This document shows, piece by piece, positions 38,626 to 40,646 of a stretch of 40,646 nt of DNA. Source of the stretch: Clostridia bacterium (lineage in GTDB: Bacteria > Bacillota > Clostridia > Oscillospirales > CAG-272); NCBI GenBank assembly GCA_017508405.1, contig JAFVYY010000089.1, positions 1 to 40,646 on the forward strand. The letters are read 5' to 3'. The position numbers and the translations under genes are program-made. The notes beneath the pieces are model-generated. The model did no database searches, was not told the DNA's origin, and saw nothing but the letters and a program-made list of their open reading frames with translations. How positions within the stretch are numbered: the stretch's first letter is position 1; every line of letters starts with the position of its first letter.

Positions 38626-40455
38626 TTATTTATACATTGGACCGTAGGTTGCGCAAGCTCTGTAGTCCTGACCCTCTTTATCCATACCGAATGCGTTCCA
38701 AGCAGCAGGACGGAAGATCTTATCCTCGGGTACGTTGTGCATACATACGGGGATTCTGAGCATTGAACAAAGTGTAATAAGATCAGCACCGATATGACCG
38801 TAGCTGATAGCTCCGTGATTAGCACCCCAGTTCTGCATAACCTCATATGCAGTCTTGAAGGGGCTACCGTCCTTGCCGTCGCATCTGGGTGCAAACCATG
38901 TGCAAGGCCATGTAGGATTGGTTCTTTCCATAAGCTTATCGGAAACGTCATCAGGAAGCTTGACAGTCCAACCCTCTGCAATCTGGAGAACGGGACCGAG
39001 ACCCTTAACGAGATTAAGTCTTATCATTGTACAAGGCATTTCGGCTCTTGTTGTAAAGTGGCTGGAGAATCCGCCGCCTCTGAAGTTATCAAAGCCTGCT
39101 TCGCACCATACGGTAGCATCTGTCATCTTCTTGATATCCTCTTCGGTAACATCCCACCATCTCTTCATAACAGCATTGCCATCCTCGTCTGTGCATTCAC
39201 CGCAAGCATCAAGACAAGCTGCGCCAGAGTTAAGAAGGTGAATAATACCGTTACATTCCTTAGCCTTACCCTCAAACTTATAGCCTGTTACTCTTTCGGT
39301 AGCTTCGCCTGACCAGTATGTACGAACGTCAGCAAAAATCTGAGCTCTATGAGTAAGAAGTCTCATAAAGAGCATACAAACGCCGTTTAAAACGTCATTT
39401 TCCGTAGCAAGTGTATAGGGCTCTCTTGCGCCGTTATGGTCGAATGTAGAGGAAAGAAGCGCTTCGGGATAGTCACAGTTGGGCCAATGGTCAGTCCATT
39501 GTCTCTGTCCCTGGAATCCGCCTACAATTGCGTTATGACCCGCTTTTTCTTCAACAAATGCGTCGGGAAGATTCTTATTACCCATCATAAGATCCTTTAT
39601 GATGCAGTACATTTTAACTGTAAATTCCCACTGCTTTTCCTTTTCTTCCTTAGTAAACTTAATTTTTCTGTTCTCACCGAGGAATTCAACGGATTCAGGG
39701 TTATCGTCTCTGCCCTCTTTGCAGTGCTCCTTAGCCCACTTAAGAGCCTTCTGATATTCTGCCTCGTCGTAAATGCCTTCTTCCATTCGGCGAAGGATCT
39801 CAACCTCGTCAACGGACTCTACTCTCATACCGAGATAGCTTTCCATAAAGTCCTGATCCATAATAGAACCGGCAATACCCATACACTGAGAGCCGATCTG
39901 GAGATAGGATTTGCCCTTCATTGTCGCAACAGCGATAGCGGCTCTACCAAAGCGAAGAAGCTTTTCCTTAACGTCCTCGGGAATTTCACCTACGTCGCCA
40001 ACGTCCTGAACGTCGTGACCGTAGATACCGAATGCGGGAAGACCCTTCTGCGCATGACCTGCAAGAACAGCAGCAAGATATACAGCGCCGGGACGCTCTG
40101 TACCGTTGAAGCCCCAAACACCCTTAATTGTGTTGGGATCCATATCCATTGTTTCTGAGCCGTAGCACCAGCAGGATGTTACGGAAAGTGTAATATCTAC
40201 GCCTTCTCTTCTGAATTTTTCAGCACAAGCTGCCGCTTCCGGTACTCTGCCTATGCAGGTATCTGCAAGAACTACCTTAACGGGATCGCCGTTGGAGTAG
40301 AAAAGATTTTCTTCAAAAAGCTTTTTTGCAGCATTTGCCATTGCCCATACCGTTGGTTCAAGGCTTTCTCTTAACTGCATTGGACCGCGTCTGCCATCAA
40401 TGCAGGGGCGGATACCGATTACGGGATATTCACCTATAATTCTTTTTTCTGCCAT
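38626..40455 (-). CDS. fucI: L-fucose isomerase
   Basis: This 609-residue protein starts with [20 protein letters not shown], then [33 protein letters not shown] and [20 protein letters not shown], all diagnostic of FucI. Later come [15 protein letters not shown], the [13 protein letters not shown] segment and [10 protein letters not shown], and the C-terminal [19 protein letters not shown] with a metal-site His, as in the E. coli enzyme (591 aa). It converts L-fucose to L-fuculose, and often D-arabinose to D-ribulose, in the cytosol with Mn(2+). It is first in a two-gene operon with a nucleotidyltransferase; fucK and fucA are not in view and may lie beyond the right edge. Confidence 0.96.
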   Translation of the reverse strand: MAEKRIIGEYPVIGIRPCIDGRRGPMQLRESLEPTVWAMANAAKKLFEENLFYSNGDPVKVVLADTCIGRVPEAAACAEKFRREGVDITLSVTSCWCYGSETMDMDPNTIKGVWGFNGTERPGAVYLAAVLAGHAQKGLPAFGIYGHDVQDVGDVGEIPEDVKEKLLRFGRAAIAVATMKGKSYLQIGSQCMGIAGSIMDQDFMESYLGMRVESVDEVEILRRMEEGIYDEAEYQKALKWAKEHCKEGRDDNPESVEFLGENRKIKFTKEEKEKQWEFTVKMYCIIKDLMMGNKNLPDAFVEEKAGHNAIVGGFQGQRQWTDHWPNCDYPEALLSSTFDHNGAREPYTLATENDVLNGVCMLFMRLLTHRAQIFADVRTYWSGEATERVTGYKFEGKAKECNGIIHLLNSGAACLDACGECTDEDGNAVMKRWWDVTEEDIKKMTDATVWCEAGFDNFRGGGFSSHFTTRAEMPCTMIRLNLVKGLGPVLQIAEGWTVKLPDDVSDKLMERTNPTWPCTWFAPRCDGKDGSPFKTAYEVMQNWGANHGAISYGHIGADLITLCSMLRIPVCMHNVPEDKIFRPAAWNAFGMDKEGQDYRACATYGPMYK

Positions 40456-40497
40456 TTTAATTTCCCCTTTTCGAGTTAAATTTTTATACTATAAAAT

Positions 40498-40526
40498 ATT
40501 ATACTATTTTATTGAGCCAAAATCAA
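40498..40526 (-). promoter_or_regulatory. Promoter of the fucI operon
   Basis: Minus strand TTGATT (40521–40526), 17-nt spacer, TATAAT (40498–40503). Just after the -10 is a perfect 7-bp inverted repeat around one base (TTTTATA-C-TATAAAA, 40482–40496) that covers the start point and might be an operator. Confidence 0.7.
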
Positions 40527-40568
40527 GATTATTTTCATATATGTGGGTAAAAATTGCCTGTTTGTTCC

Positions 40569-40646
40569 TTATTCAAAGTATTTTATGGCAAAATCAATGT
40601 CGGATGGGCCGTGAGGATGGTGGTCCACCCCTACCTTTTTATCGAG
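40569..40646 (-). CDS. Partial CDS, C-terminal 25 residues of an unknown protein
   Basis: The minus strand has an open frame from the window edge to TAA at 40569, ending VGVDHHPHGPSDIDFAIKYF plus E. The His-rich HHPHGPSDID is distinctive but I do not recognise the family. It points the same way as fucI with about 113 bp between, and fucI has its own promoter in that gap. Confidence 0.5.
   Translation of the reverse strand, partial: LDKKVGVDHHPHGPSDIDFAIKYFE

Noticed and set aside
39436-40158. 240-codon open frame antisense to fucI
   Set aside because: The minus strand carries unmistakable FucI motifs throughout; this is a mirror frame.
1-40646. CRISPR array, tRNA/rRNA, insertion sequence or prophage
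   Set aside because: I saw no spaced direct repeats, tRNA-like cloverleaf, transposase or integrase motif, or flanking terminal repeats anywhere.

Overview
The window looks like chromosome from an endospore-forming, AT-rich Firmicute of the class Clostridia. The evidence is the sporulation cluster spoVB–hup–rqcP(yabO)–yabP–yabQ, a DUF6514 protein, the cdaA/cdaR, rel–dtd–hemZ and recJ housekeeping genes, and promoters of the sigma-A type. The carbohydrate genes (GH30 enzyme, fucosidase-like enzyme, L-fucose isomerase) would suit a gut resident, but that is inference. I see no rRNA, tRNA, CRISPR array, insertion sequence or prophage.

Layout. 1–3.7 kb is a decaying region: a partial gene at the left edge, a wrecked VTC-domain polyphosphate-polymerase gene, an intact DUF6512 membrane protein, and an AEC-type transporter gene broken by a stop and a frameshift but still followed by an intact radical SAM/P-loop kinase pair. 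3.8–9.5 kb is a MarR-controlled export operon: MarR, a zinc-ribbon ABC exporter, a DUF1854 protein and a second zinc-ribbon ABC exporter, behind a perfect TTGACA/TATAAT promoter with a perfect inverted-repeat operator. 9.5–11.9 kb is a four-gene operon (cyclase-family hydrolase, nitroreductase, GNAT acetyltransferase, SDR), divergent from glutamine synthetase at 12.0–13.5 kb. A cytoplasmic GH30 enzyme and a methyltransferase follow.

16–30 kb is the conserved core, all on the minus strand. It reads (in transcription order) cdaA–cdaR–COG2509 flavoprotein–recJ–rel–dtd–hemZ–uridine-kinase-like–spoVB, with several 4-bp overlaps and no internal terminator, then hup, rqcP, yabP and yabQ. The makers of c-di-AMP and (p)ppGpp therefore probably share a transcript. 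29.8–33.7 kb holds a GME-fold-like protein, rpmB, and a pair of MutS-like ATPase and Mbeg1/DUF2974 hydrolase. 33.8–40.6 kb holds a fucosidase-like glycosidase with a PH-domain membrane protein, a divergent SDR, a small helical protein, and an L-fucose isomerase–nucleotidyltransferase operon.

The strongest candidate for an under-described system is the MarR–ABC–DUF1854–ABC locus. Secondary candidates are the radical SAM/kinase pair, the hydrolase–MutS pair and the fucI–nucleotidyltransferase pair. Domain names come from recognising motifs by eye; no database search was run.
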